A stretch of 64,000 bases of DNA from Escarpia spicata (taxonomy: Eukaryota > Annelida > Polychaeta > Sabellida > Siboglinidae): contig OZ023210.1 in NCBI GenBank assembly GCA_963995525.1, positions 26,573,116 to 26,637,115 of the forward strand, written 5' to 3'. Below the pieces are notes generated by a model, which ran no database searches, was not told where the DNA came from, and worked only from the letters and a program-made list of their open reading frames with translations. The translations under genes and the position numbers were made by a program. Each line of letters begins with the position of its first letter. Within the stretch, counting starts at the first letter, position 1. Below are positions 1 through 44,681 of this stretch, one piece after another.

Positions 1-753
1 GCGGATCGCATCGAGGATGTCCACACGCTTGCTTAGTTCGGTGGCTGTCCGTGCATCGTCCATCTCGGACAGGACATGTCGCATCAGGCGTTTGCGGTAA
101 TGCCCCTTCAGGGCAGCGATGATACCGGCATCACACGGCTGCAGGCGAGATGTGGTGTTTGGCGGAAGAAACACCATCTTGATGTTCGACATCGTCACAG
201 CTGGATGTGCACCACAGTTGTCGATGAACAGCAAGATGTTGCGTCCTTGCAGCTTCATCGCGCTGTTGAGCTTGTCCAGCCACTCCTTGAAGAGGATGGA
301 CGTCATCCAGGCCTTGCGGTTGGCCCTGTACGTCACGGGGAGCGCTGCCTTGTCAATTCCTTTGAAGCACCGTGGCTTCATTGACTTCCCGATCAGCAGC
401 GGCTTCAGTTTTTCCCCTGCTGCAGAGCAGGCCAGCAACACGGTGACACGCTCCTTTGAAGTCTTAATCCCCTTGCGAGGATCGCCACGAACAACCATGG
501 AGCGTTCAGGCATGGCACGGTAGTACAGCCCCGTCTCATCAGCATTGTAGATGTCTGCTGGAGCGTAGCCAGCAGTCAGCTCTGGCAGACGCATCGTCCA
601 GTCGGTCACCACGTCCTCTGGCACCTCGGCTGCCTCGCCACACAACGTCGCCCACTTGATGTTGTGTCGTTTCTGCCATGCTTGCAGCCAACCGTTGGAT
701 GCCATGAAGTCGTCGTGGCCTGGCATCTCCATCGACAGCATCAAGGCTTTCTC
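1..753 (-). CDS. Tigger-like transposase, exon 2 (DDE catalytic core), partial
   Basis: Reading starts after an acceptor (TTTTAG|GAG on the minus strand) with EKALMLSMEMPGHDDF and stays open to the window edge. Pogo/Tigger DDE_1 landmarks appear in order: NADETGL (first catalytic Asp), LLFIDNCGAH (second Asp) and FLPPNTTSRLQPCDAGII (third acidic site in the LQPCD context). These are hallmarks of the CENP-B/Tigger transposase fold that cuts and pastes DNA at TA sites. The C-terminal end is cut off by the window. Confidence 0.85.
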
Positions 754-1061
754 CTAAAACACAATTGCAAACATATTAAGTTCATTTAGGGTCGTAAGTA
801 AAACATAATTTTTTACATGTTATAATAAACAGTGCAGACTAGGGTAAACCGGGTCGCTATTTAGGCTTCAAAAGTACGTTAAGACACAATATTTTCGTAA
901 TATAAATATGCCTGGAATTATGTTGAATAATGGAACTAACGCTCTGATGTCTCAAAGTTAGGCAAAACTCAAGTTATAACAGCGAAATCGAGGTGGGTCC
1001 GGATCCTACACAAGTGCCGGAATTTTTAATCATGGAGGGGGAAATGCAAATGACGACATAC
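754..1061 (-). other. intron of the Tigger-like transposase
   Basis: GT-AG intron between the two transposase exons, phase 0. Its donor-proximal half (about 850-1018) is homologous to the right end of the 780-bp inverted-repeat element at 56366-57145, so the intron contains, or is derived from, a fragment of another repeat. Confidence 0.7.
850..1018 (+). repeat. fragment of the 780-bp inverted-repeat element family
   Basis: About 165 bases align with 56972-57145, including the terminal stretch AATCGAGGTGGGT followed by CTACACAAGTGCC. Only the right end is present; no matching left terminal repeat is seen nearby. Confidence 0.7.
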
Positions 1062-1364
1062 CTGGATAAGTTTTCCACTGACTGGAAGTTCCTTGGAGCG
1101 TGCGGTACAAAACCAGTCCCACACCAAACCGTTCAAATCGTCGTAGACCGTTTTTCGACGCTTGACGTACTTCAAGTCCGATCGTCCGCCCGACTCCCAT
1201 TCCCGCAAGATGGCCGCTCGCTCTGAACGAATTCGGCCGATCTGTGTCTTGCCGCAACCAACTTCTTTCGCAATCGTACGACAAGAGTGTCCGTTGTCCA
1301 GTCGTTTCAGCACATCAACCCGCTGATCTAAGCTCAAGATCTTTCTCTTCCCTTCGCTTGCCAT
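1062..1364 (-). CDS. Tigger-like transposase, exon 1 (DNA-binding N-terminus)
   Basis: The exon starts at an ATG (MASEGKRKILSLDQR) and encodes 101 residues. A psq/CENP-B-type helix-turn-helix is visible: DQRVDVLKRLDNGHSCRTIA followed by KEVGCGKTQIGRIRSER. The exon ends in SGKLIQ with a consensus donor (CAG|GTATGT on the minus strand), phase 0, and joins the exon beginning at 753. An upstream in-frame TTG at 1373 also exists, but the ATG at 1364 is the natural start. The protein would bind the element's terminal repeats in the nucleus. Confidence 0.8.
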
Positions 1365-1738
1365 AACTTCCAATTTTGTACCAATCTATAAAACGCGTAT
1401 GCTTCTCTCGAATCTAAAAACTGCTGTGGGTTGAACTCGCCGTTACAGTTCGCGGTCTCGTGTGATTGGACAAAAACAACACTCCCAGCATGCACAGTGC
1501 TGTGCAAGAAATGGGCGACGCGATCTTTATTATTATTTTTAGCAATATGAATGGCTTATTTTAGGTAAAAACCAAAAAATATGTATGACTGTCCGCCCAA
1601 GCAGTGGAATAATAATAAAAAATCGTTGTCCGCGTCCGCGTTCAGTAGGTGTCCGCTGATCTAAGGGACATATCCGTTGACAAACGATCGGGACATTGGA
1701 AAAGTGTCCGTACATTGTAGGTGGTCGCTGATCAGGGG

Positions 1739-1762
1739 GGTCGCTGAAGACAGGTTCTACTG
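1739..1762 (-). repeat. terminal inverted repeat of the Tigger element
   Basis: The minus strand reads CAGTAGAACCTG then TCTTCAGCGACC and abuts TA. The CAGT-x-GAACC start is shared with the small elements at 9330, 19960, 22402, 34037 and 59133. Confidence 0.7.
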
Positions 1763-2021
1763 TATTTATAAAATAAATAAAACAAATGTAATATGTAAAA
1801 TAATGTGTTTTTAACTTGTTTTAAATCTATCTTGTTTTCAGATGCTGCAATATATAAGATGGTTAAAAAAAATTAAATACGTAATTTTTTAAATATCTGT
1901 TTTCAATTTGTGTTGTTTTAAGATGCCACCATATATATGATAGTTACTAAATATAAGTGATTTAAACACCCAAAATAATAAATTGTTTTGAGATACTTAT
2001 GAGAAATCTCTGTTGTTTTAG

Positions 2022-34395
<32,374 letters not shown>

Positions 34396-35775
34396 GGGCA
34401 CCACATGTCCAACGCAGATGTTCCGCACGAAGGCACTGACCTAGCGATGCCACAGGAAACGTTTTGTACTAGAATGTTCATATCTTAAACATTCTTTCCT
34501 TTGGTAGCCACGGCCAGTAGATTTTATCTGCCATATTTGCAATGTTTTAATGATATTATGTGAGATATTAATTTGTTTTCTTATATGCTTTTATAATGAG
34601 ATGTTGTGTACATGTGTGAGCGTGTTCATGGGCACAGTTCATAAAGTTGATATATAATCTCGTCCAGCATAAATGGAGCAACTGTTACCTTGGGTGTATC
34701 GAGTGACCAGTTCTGTGATGTCCACATTGTACATGTACAAAGTGTATGTTGTATATACAATATACATGCATCCAAGTGCTAAAACTTTCTTTACATTCAC
34801 AGCTGGCACAGCCACAGATGTTCATGTTTTATATGTGATTGGTCTTCCTTCCTCCCTTCAATGTTTCATGCTGATCATGTTTCAACGTTTATAGATATAC
34901 ACATCTATGTTTATATGTGATGTATGGTCAGTTGGTACTGCAGGTGACAATTACCGTGTTTTCGTAAATGTTCCTCCTATGCAAATTTATGAAGGTCACT
35001 TACTTGGGAGTGGACAGGTGCTGTCATAGGCTGAGGAACAGCTGTGTCGTGTTATTTATAGGCACAGCTGAATAGGTACTGTTGCCAACAACAAGACAGT
35101 GACTAAATTCAAGCTAATGGGAAGTGAAACTGTGCACCAACAACCATGGCAAATCTTTTGTGTCATTGGTCGCTATAGATTTTATGTTTTTAACATTCAT
35201 GTGTTTTTCTAACTGATTTTAAATTAAATTCAAGTTTCTTTAAAATATTTGATAGGCAGTGGACCACACTGCTCTGGCATCCTTCAGTTTTTGTCTTGAG
35301 GTGGCCAGGGTAGACATTTCTTAAGTTCGTTGTGTGTATGTGATGTTATTTCTCTACTAACATGTCACAGTTTATGGGTAGAATGTACTATTTACTATGT
35401 ATAAATTGCAATGTTCTGTGTTACGTACGAATGCAGAAATGTACGTTGTTTGTGTTTTATATGAGATTTATATGTAAACATATCTTTAGAGGAATGGGAA
35501 TCATCACTTTCATGCCAGTTTTCTCATGGATGAAGGTTTTTGTCTTCTGACTGATGGGAATCTCCCAAGATGTGCTATGCTTTGTAATGGTCCATAGTTA
35601 GCTGAACACTGCTACTGCCAAATGACATGTTAGATGAGAGACGGGAGGTGGCATCACTGCAGAACTAATTTTACAACAGTAGGACATTAGGTACAGTCAC
35701 ACTGCTGTCACTAAGATATTTTAATATTATGTATATTTTGTTTCAAAGCCAATAAAGTCTGAATGATATACCTTT
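34396..35775 (+). other. 3'UTR of the cadherin gene
   Basis: About 1.4 kb of AT-rich non-coding sequence between the stop codon and a polyadenylation signal. No other gene is seen in it. Confidence 0.7.
35751..35756 (+). terminator. polyadenylation signal AATAAA of the cadherin gene
   Basis: AATAAA in CCAATAAAGTC, the first consensus signal found in sense orientation after the stop codon. Cleavage is expected 10-30 bases downstream. Confidence 0.65.
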
Positions 35776-36780
35776 CACATATGTTTACCTGTGAATTTCT
35801 TTATACAATGCATGGGCGCCATATTTAAAAATGGCAGATATGTGCATCCATGTCGGCAAAGGTCAGAAGTAATATATTGGAAATGGTGCCGCCCCCTTAA
35901 AACCTACATTTTGACATCAAGTTTGTGGCTGTTGGTTGTGTAGTTCTTAAGATACGGGAATGACAGGTTTTAAAGGGAGCCATCTTTTAAAATAGTGGAT
36001 ATATGAAGGTCAATCGTAACATACTTGAAGTCTATACATAAACATACAAATTATGGCTCTATATGACGTCAGCTAGGCACTCCTAGTGCTTACTCCAGGA
36101 TCAGAACAACGGTTCTGGCAGCAGCTAACGAAACTCATGTAAGTAGGTTTCTATTTACCTGTAGGCCCTATACATTGATTATTTCCCATGTTTTAAAGAA
36201 TGCGACTTGTGATATCTCTTCCTAAAGATGCAGACAACGAAGGGCGAACGAGATTGCTTAATTTAGAAACTACAGTAGGCCCATGTGAAATCGAACCCCA
36301 TGACAACCCGACGCGACTCCGTCAATCATTAGGCCCCTACACCTATTAAAAGTACATATTAGTCTAAAGATTGACAGTTGGTGTTATTGTATTTTATTCT
36401 ACCTGTGAATTACGAGTCAACACAGATACGTAACAAATGGACGTGTCCGTAATAGACAGGTCTTTCTTAAAACGAACGTACATTCAGGAATGGTGTACAG
36501 GCGATTAAATGTTACGAAGCGTTACAAGGGGGATGGGGTTCTAAATAGTCAAAATGTAACGTGGCGTGCTATATGGAAGACCCCCAAAGTACCTATGGCA
36601 CTGATCTGTGGAAATTAGCTCACAGCGTTGGCACCGACGTTTCAAGACCTTTTTCACCTGAGGAACTTACTATTGTCCTTCAACGAGCGCAGAACTCGGT
36701 CGCACGACTTATCAACAGCGTCAGGCGGCGAAAACACATACAAAATCTGCAATCACCGGTCAGAATACTAGCCGTACACG
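35776..36780. other. intergenic stretch without a supported gene
   Basis: Nothing recognisable between the cadherin 3' end and the palindromic block. A frame at 36561-36809 (82 codons, ACYMEDPQSTYGTDLWK) shows no domain I know and may be a transposon fragment. Confidence 0.5.
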
Positions 36781-37210
36781 GTCCGTGTATATACCGTTTT
36801 TTGTTTTGAATTTGCGAACAAAAAAGGAAAACAACAAACAATGTTCGTTTTTCGTTTTCATATTTAGTACGTATTATATATTAGTATAAGTACGAAAAAC
36901 GAATACAATCTACTATTCGCGGTATTTCTATTACATGTTAAAAAAACAAAATAACGATAACACAAACCGTTTTTCGTTTTCACTGCATTAGAACAGAAAA
37001 CGAAATACGACTGCAACCACGGTACCTACCGTTATTTACTAAACCGTTTTGAAAACTACACGATGAAAATAGGAAAACGATACATTTTCCTATTTTCGTT
37101 TAGTAATGTTCAAATGGGTAAACGGTAAAACAGCAATCGAACCCTTTTTCCATTTCCACTTAATTTGCATAATGAAAATAGGTAAACGATAAATCAACTT
37201 TATATATCGT
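36780..37210. repeat. block rich in CGTTTTTCGTTTTC / GAAAACGAA palindromic motifs
   Basis: CGTTTT and AAAACG recur in both orientations. It includes a strong hairpin at 37035-37106: TTACTAAAC outside and GAAAATAGGAAAA inside pair perfectly with their complements. Confidence 0.7.
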
Positions 37211-37340
37211 GCACAGGCCTGAACTATTGAAATCAGCTATTGAATTTGTATTTCGAAGTACGTGGATGATCGGCTCGCGCTAACCAACTCTATGGTGCAG
37301 ATTTTATTGCGGAAAAAACCGATAACGATAAGCGAATTTA

Positions 37341-37825
37341 ACGAAATAAGAAATTTATAACAGAAAATGTCGAAGTGAGACACGTGTTTCACAAAAGCGA
37401 CAAGTTTTAACTGATAAAAAAATGCTGTGTAATCGTGTACAAAAGTTGAAAACTATTCCAATTTATTAATTTAGCTTACTTACCGTCCTTAGGAAACATG
37501 AAACGACAACGTTTTAACTTATAACAGAAAATTGTCATAACGAGAGACACATGTTTCACAAAAGCGACTACAAAATCGTCAAGTTTTAACATATAACAGA
37601 AAAATGTCATAATCCGAGACACGTCTGTCACAAAAATGACCACCACAAAACAACAAAGTTTTAACTTATAACAGAAAAATATCAACATGAGACACGTCTT
37701 TCACAAAAGCGACTACAAAAACGACAAGTTTTAACTTATAATAAAACAAATCATAACGCGAGACATATGTTTCACAAAAATGACCACAAAAAACGACATA
37801 GTTTTAATTTATGATTAATGTAATG
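37341..37825. repeat. tandem repeat of about 72 bp
   Basis: GTTTTAACTTATAACAG starts units at 37511, 37583, 37658, 37728 and 37801. Earlier, more divergent units reach back to about 37341. Units also share GAGACACGT and TTTCACAAAAGCGAC. Confidence 0.85.
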
Positions 37826-37889
37826 TTGTAAACACCCCTGAATCTGCTTTGTAGAGATATGTGGTGTATAAATAAATTTGATTTGATTT

Positions 37890-39490
37890 GAAGCAATGCT
37901 GGAGGAATACAAGGACGTATCCTCGGATTTAGGATGTCTGCCGGGGGAGTACGACATAGTCATACACAAGACGGTCCCACCTGTGCAAAACAAATCTCGC
38001 AAAGTCGCGTACGCACTCAAAGACGAGCTGCATAAGAAGATCGCATCACTCGAAGAGCAACAAGTGATTGCCAAGGTGGGTATTCCAACTCCAACTACAA
38101 CTGCCTTGACATTGGCAAAGCAAATGACACGGTGCGGGTGTGTATTGATCCTACCGATCTCAACAAAGCTATCCAACGAAATCACGACCCGCTTCACAAC
38201 TTAGGAGGTACTGTCTGGCAACTCTGAAGAACGCGAAGATCTTTTCGCTAGTGGATGCAAAAGCTAGACGGCTTCCTTCAAGTCAAACAGTCAGAAGAGA
38301 GCAGCTACTTGACCACTTTTTGGACCTCCTTTGGGATATATAGGTGGCTCCGAATGGCATTTGGCCTAACCTCAAGTTCAGAAGAATTCCAGCGTCGCTT
38401 GCACCAAGCACTGGATGGGCTAGACGGAATTTCAGTTGTCGCCGACGACATACTGATCATCGGTAGGGGTGAGACGGAAACAGAAGCGCGCTTACATCAT
38501 GACAAGAAACTGGAAAATTTGCTGGAACGCGCACGTGAGCAGAATCTGAAGCTAAACAAAGCAAAGATGAGGCTGCACATGACAGAAATAAACTACATCT
38601 GCCACGTGTTGACACCAGAAGGAGTGAAAGCTGATCCGGAGAAAGTGGCGGACATCAGGAAGATGCCCACACCAACCGACGTAGAACAAATGCAGATTCC
38701 TTGGTTTTACCAACTATCTCACAGAGTTCATGCCAAATCTTGTGGCTGGTAGGGAAAGATGCAGAATTCGAATGGGGATATGCACAAGAAGATGCTTTCC
38801 AGGAGATCAAAGACATTGCAACCAATGAACAATCACTTGCCTACTGTGATGTGACAAAGCCGGTGGTGAATCAATGTGATGCCAGTACGCAAGGGCTAGG
38901 AGCGGCTCTGATAAAAAAAGGCATGCCAGTGGCGTACATCTCTAGTTCATTGACGAAATGCGAGCGAAATTATGCACCGATCGAACTTGAGTGTCTAGCA
39001 ATTGTTTTCGCACGTCGAAAATTGACCAGTACATCTACGGCACTCAGTGTCACAATCCACAGCGACCATAAACCTCTTGAGGCAATCTTCCGAAAGTCGC
39101 TGCTAGATGCGCCAAAGCATTTACAACGGATGATGCTCACACTGCAACGATACAACCTGAGAGTGGTGTATAAACCAGGCACAGAGCAGCTAGTAGCAGA
39201 CATGTTGTCATGAGCTCCATCGTCACACCGCCCTGTCATGGAGATGTCGAAGGAACATATCTTCCAGTGTGCTCCATAAGATGACATAGCAAAAGAGATC
39301 GATTCAGTTGATCCACAAATGTACATCAACGTCAGCGAGCCCAGAATCGCACAAATTCGACAAGCGTTAGCTGCTAATGACACATTGCAACGATTGTTGA
39401 CGACGATTAATGATGTCAGGCTGGCCGGAGCACAAGCACATGCCACCACATTAGTTGAAACCGTATTGGACATTTCGATGTTATAGTTAC
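37890..39490 (+). pseudogene. decayed Gypsy-type retrotransposon pol
   Basis: Fragments in different frames: 37896-38085 (pre-RT, LPGEYDIVIHKTVPPVQ), about 38113-38225, 38255-38690 (RT with VVADDILIIG; the Tyr of YxDD is replaced by Val) and 38750-39213 (RNase H, QCDASTQGLGAALI to TEQLVADML). At least two frameshifts and several stops interrupt it. No gag, integrase or LTRs are found, so this is a non-functional remnant. Confidence 0.8.
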
Positions 39491-39542
39491 TAGATGACAT
39501 GTCATAGTGTTAAATAGAGTAGTACGTCAACTTTATAGATTT

Positions 39543-39892
39543 CCCTGCTAAAAATTAGCACGGTTTACTAACGTAAATTTACTATAGTGTGCTATAGTAA
39601 ACACCATAGTAAACTACAGTGTTTTTGCGGAATATTTTACCATGTTTTACCACAGTAAATACTAGGCCTATAGTTTACTAGTTACTATAGTAAATACATC
39701 ATTTTACTATGATGAATATCACGTTTTACCATGGTTTATTACAGTGAATACCATATTTACTATGATTTACTATGATGAAGGAATGGTAAAATGCAATATA
39801 CTATGGTTTATTATAATTCACCATGATTTGTTATGGATGTATAGGGCCTATCATGGTTTACCATAATAAACTGTAGTAAATTGTTTGCAGGG
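39543..39892. mobile_element. palindrome-rich small element (350 bp)
   Basis: Bounded by CCCTGC at the left and GCAGGG at the right. Inside, variants of TTTACTATAGTAAA and TTTACCATGGTAAA in both orientations occur about every 15-30 bases. No coding capacity. Confidence 0.65.
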
Positions 39893-40525
39893 TTTGCCAT
39901 TTATGGTCTATAAAAGTAATTTGGACTCGGTGATAAAGATCGCAGTCCCAGGAGGATCACGTGCTCGTAAATTAACCTCTCATCCTATACAGCAATAGTT
40001 AGAGTATTTTGCTTTATTTAGGTTCCATATTGTTTAGTTAAAAAATTAGATGTTACGATATTGGACTACATGGTTATAGGCATGTACAATGCAATAAAGC
40101 AACTGTCTCTAATCTAATTAATGTCATGCATATAATGAGCCAGTGAGCAGGCCGGCAGGCAGGCAGGCTGTTATAGACAGGCTGGCAGGTAGGGTGGCCG
40201 GAAGGCAGGCAGAGTGACCCCCGATAATAGCAGCAAGGTGGAGGCACCGGTATTACCTTTCATTACTGGGTACTAGATGGCAGCTGTAGTGTTATGCTAT
40301 CGCGCTCCTACCTCCACATCCGGGATTTCCTTGAGTACCGCCATTTTCTATCTACACATGTCTTCTTTCGATATCTAGTATTCGTGTCTTTTTACGTGTT
40401 ATATTAAATCAGTAGTAACACCACATGATGTCAGAGTTTTAAGATGAATACGGTGATGTTGTTGCATAAGTAATGTTGCATACATCTGCCGAGAGGTACG
40501 TTATTTTTACTTGTTTGACCCAGTC
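39893..40525. other. stretch before the second Gypsy relic
   Basis: Contains GGCAGGCAGGCAGG simple repeats (about 40147-40213) and a short sequence (GGTGGAGGCACCGGTATT, 40231) that recurs at 55984. It may include the old 5' LTR of the following element, but no LTR pair was found. Confidence 0.4.
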
Positions 40526-43500
40526 ATGGCCCAAACATTCCAAATCGCACTGCCTGGTGCTTTCTGCTTCACCAAACCTAATCAATGGCCTAAATGGATT
40601 CGACGGTTTGAGCGCTTTCGTTTAGAGTCAGCCCTGAACGAGAAAGCCGAGACAGTTCAAGTCAACGCACTTATCTACGCGATGGGTGACGAGGCGGACG
40701 ATATCATGGCAGGCTTCGGCTTGACTTCGTAGTTCGACGCAATGCGATTTTCGAGCGGGCTAAGTTCAACCGACGTTCCCAAGAGGAGGGCGAGACGGTT
40801 GACAGTTTCATCATTGCGTTGTTCTGCCTGGCGGAGCATTGCGAGTACAGCGCGCTCAACGATGAAATGATCAGGGATCGCATCGTCGTTGGCATCATTG
40901 ATGCGGCGTTGTCGTTAAAACTGCAAATGGACGCGACCTTGACACCGAAGAAGGCAATCGACATGGCACGCCAGTAAGAGGCTGCAAAGAAAGACCAGGC
41001 CCTGTTGAGGAACAATTTTGCGACGAAGACAAGCGGCAATGTTGACTTTGTGCGAACGAAGAAGTCGTACAAACCCAGCCAGTCGAAACAGAAAATGAAA
41101 GCTCAGTCAACTTCGACGTGGAAGTGTGACTGTTCTGGAAGATATCCGGCTCAACAGTAGTCAGTGTGCCCAACGCGTGTGGCAGCATGCTTCAAATGTA
41201 AGAAAGTCGGACATTTGGGGGCTGCATGCAGGTCAGCGAGATCTGTAGACGTAGTCACTAAGCACGCTGAGTCGGAGCTCGATTTTCTCGGCGAAGTGAC
41301 GAAGGGCGACGACCAACCGTGGACGTCCACCATTGTTTTGGAGGCAATGGACACTCGTCTTCGCACGAACCTTTGTTTCAAATTGGACACTGGGGCCGAC
41401 GTTACTGTGATCTCTGCCAACAACTACAAGAAAGCAGGTAGTCCGCAACTCGACGGGTCGACTAGAACACCTGTAGGCGCGAACGACGGCGTCCTACAAA
41501 CCATGGGCAAGTTCAGTGGCAAGCTGTCACGAAACGATATCGTCATTCACGAAGACGTGTACGTCGTCAGTGGCCAGACGAGGTAACTGCTCAGTCGGAG
41601 AGTGTGCGAGTCTCTTGATCTTGTTAAACGTGTTGTTGTTGACTCGGTCGATGCAGCAGACGTCTACAGACGCGACAACCCGAAACTATTTGGAGGCCTA
41701 GGGAAGATGAATGGCGAGTACGAAATCCAGCTACGGTCTGACGCGAAACCGTTCGCGTTGACTCCACCGAGACGAGTCTCGATACCGTTGCTTTGGGTCG
41801 TCAGGAAGGAACTTCAGAGAATGTAAATTGTTGACGTTATCCACAGGATCTAAAGCCCGGCGGACTGGTGTGCTAACATGGTTGTGGTGGCGAAACTAAA
41901 GGCTATCCCTTCTTCGGACGTTGAGGGGCAGAGGGAGACACACAAAGCTCGCATTTGTGTCGACCTAACGAAGTTGAATGAGAGCGTAAGGAGGGAGAAA
42001 AACGAACTTCCTTCAGTCGACCAGACACTCGGTAGGCTGGCGGGCGCGAAGGTCTTCACTAAGTTGGGCGCCAACTCAGGCTTCTGGCAAATCCCTCTAG
42101 CCCAGTCTTCGCAAGAATTCACGACATTCATTACTCCTTTTGGAAGATATTGCTTTAAGAGGCTGCCTTTCGGAATCACTTCGGCTCCCGAGTGCTACCA
42201 GAAGCGGATGAGTGGCATTCTCAATGATTTACCTGGTGTTCTATGTTTGATGGACAACGTCATCATCTTCGGCAGTTCGGTAGAAGAGCACGACGCGAGG
42301 GTAAAGGCTGTCTTCCGTCGTCACGAGAACAACGGTGTGACTTTGAACTTTGATAAGTGCGACTTTGCCAAGTCGAACATCTCGTATCTAGGTTAACTGA
42401 CGGGGTCATGGCGGATCCTGCGAAGATGCAAGCCATCACAGAGATGCAGCAGCCCTGCAACGTGAACGACGTTCTACGTTTTCTGGGTATGGCTGACCAG
42501 CTAGGCAAGTTTTCTGCCAACGACTACAACTCAGCAATTACGTGATCTACTTATGAAAGAGTTGTTGACATGGGGTGAGAGGCAACAACGAGCGTTTGAT
42601 GCCGTGAAGACAGACCTGAGCAACACTCCAGTGCTGGCTCTGTACGACCCACACAGAGCGACGATAGTGTCCGCAGATGCGTCATCATTTGGTCTGGGGG
42701 CGGTGCTACTGCAGAGTGACGACGGCGCGATGCGACCCGTGGCGTACGCGTCGAGGGCGATGACGCCAACGGAACAGCGCTACTCACAGATTGAGAAGGA
42801 GGCTCTACGGACTACATCTACGGAATGCAGTTCCATGTCGAGACCGACCACATACATCTGGTGTCACTTCTTAGCACCCAGAAGAATCTAGATGAACTTT
42901 CACTATGCATACAGCGATTCCGTTTGCGACTGATACGGTACGCGTACACGATCAGTCGCGCGCTCCACTAGTGCGACCACTGACGGTGGCGGAGTCGCGA
43001 TTCACAAACGAAGTATCAGCGCATGCGAGCCTGGTGGTGAGTGAGATACCGGCAACCTGGCCGAGATTAGGGCTAGACAGCAAGACGACGAGGTGTGTCG
43101 CCAGGTGATGCGATATTGCCTAGAGGGTTGGCCAAGCCATCCATCGTTGCCATCGTCTTTGCGACCGTATTGGCAAGTCCAGAGTGAACTGACAATTCAA
43201 CACGGTCTGCTATTGAAAGGGGTACGGCTCATCATATCGGCACCGATGCCATCAAGGTGTGGCCAAGTATCGCTCGCGGGCCCAGTCATCGGTCTGGTGG
43301 CCCGGACTCAGCAGGCAGCTTGAGGAGCTTGTCAAGAACCGTACTACGTGTGCGATGGAGCGTAGCAACACAGTCGAGCCGATAATTGCATCAGAGGCGA
43401 ATCTGCGACCTTGGCAGAAAGTCGGCACCGACATGTTTTATTTCAAGAAGGCGACGTTTCTACTTGTGGTTAATTATTACTCGACTTTTGTCGAGATAGC

Positions 43501-44200
43501 GAGGCTAGACGAGACTACACCTGCGGTCATTCTTCGCGCGGCATAGCGTCCCGGAGACGGTTGTTTCTGATGACGGCCCGCAGTATACGGCACACGAGTT
43601 TGCGCGTTTCGCGGAGAGAGAGCAGGGTTTGTACACATTACCAGCAGCTCTCGTTTCCCGCAGAGTAACGGAAAGTCAGAACGCGCGGTTCAGACGGTAA
43701 AGAACTTACAGCGAAAGTCAACGGATCCGTACGGCGCCTTGTTGGCGTATCGTACGACAGCACATGGATACGGCTATTCGCCAGCAGAGCTGCTGATGGG
43801 TAGGCAGCTACGTACTTCGATCCCAGTGTTAGCGTCGACACTGCGACCTCGCTGGCAGGAATCGATTCCAGCTACAGGAATGACGAGTGAGTCTAAAACA
43901 ACGACAGACCGAGGCGTACGATCGTCATCATCGTACGCGACCTCTGGCTCCCCTACACGTCGGTAATCCAGCGTGGGTGCAGGACACGAGAACGGGGGGT
44001 ACAGTGGCAGGCCAGGCAGGCTCACCTCGCTCGTATCTTGTTCAGACGCCGACATCTTGTCTGCGTAGAAATCGGCGGCATCTGGTGCCGACGCCGAACG
44101 AACAACCCGTTTGTGCCGAGCGAACGACTATGGAGACCGCTGAATCGAGCACGAACGACGACGAGATACTGCCACGTTCGTCTTCACACGAGAGACAGCA
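40526..44200 (+). pseudogene. decayed Gypsy-type retrotransposon (gag-pol)
   Basis: Order gag-protease-RT-RNase H-integrase is kept but many stops and frameshifts break it. Gag from ATG 40526 stops at TAG 40730. Zinc knuckle CFKCKKVGHLGAAC near 41194; protease KLDTGADVTVIS near 41380; RT 41878-42396, where the YxDD box has become LMDN, losing a catalytic Asp; RNase H 42553-42820 (SADASSFGLGAVLL); integrase zinc and core about 43240-43860 with stops; C-terminal tail to about 44200. It is inactive. Boundaries and LTRs are unresolved. Confidence 0.82.
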
Positions 44201-44239
44201 ACGTTCGACATCGCAGCCGTTATTGTATATATTAATGTA

Positions 44240-44443
44240 TGTGTGTACTTACGCACGTGTATGCCTGTATATATGTATGTACGTATGTATGTATATTATT
44301 TATTGTTGAATGTCTCGGACAAATATTACTTAATGTGACATGTACATATGTCTTTTTTAATACCATCACTGGTTTTGAATGCATGAATGTATGTGCGTAT
44401 ATTTATGCATGTATTTATGTATGTATGTATGTATGAATGTATA

Positions 44444-44474
<31 letters not shown>

Positions 44475-44480
44475 TTGCGC
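44240..44480. repeat. GTAT / AT simple repeats
   Basis: Runs of GTATGTAT (44270-44292, 44410-44436) and TATATATA (44439-44474). Confidence 0.85.
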
Positions 44481-44658
44481 ATGTGTATTCATGCATACGA
44501 AAGTGTCTAAATTATTGTTTTTATCTTTTTATGTCATCGCCCATACTAACCTATACTTAATTGCCACCTCTGTCAACCTGGAATTGTATATAATTTTGTC
44601 AATTGTTTTACGGATTGTTTATATTTGTATGTCTGATTTATACAATTCCAAATAAAAC

Positions 44659-44681
44659 CTACTACTACTACTACTACTACT
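44659..44681. repeat. (CTA)n microsatellite
   Basis: About eight CTA units. Confidence 0.9.

Larger units (their letters stand above)
1..1762 (-). mobile_element. pogo/Tigger-type DNA transposon, right-hand part
   Basis: The element runs off the left edge of the window. Its 5' end, read on the minus strand, begins at 1762 with CAGTAGAACCTG, a pogo/Tigger-like terminal inverted repeat, and the flanking TA at 1763-1764 fits a TA target site. It encodes a CENP-B/pogo-type transposase split by one intron. The catalytic core visible in the window is open, so this may be a fairly young copy. The other terminal repeat lies outside the window. Confidence 0.85.

Noticed and set aside
76..523. Plus-strand open frames over the Tigger exon
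   Set aside because: The minus strand carries recognisable transposase motifs throughout; the plus frames are shadows.
36561..36809. 82-codon frame as a host gene
   Set aside because: No domain, splice or start context supports it; only mentioned as possible transposon debris.
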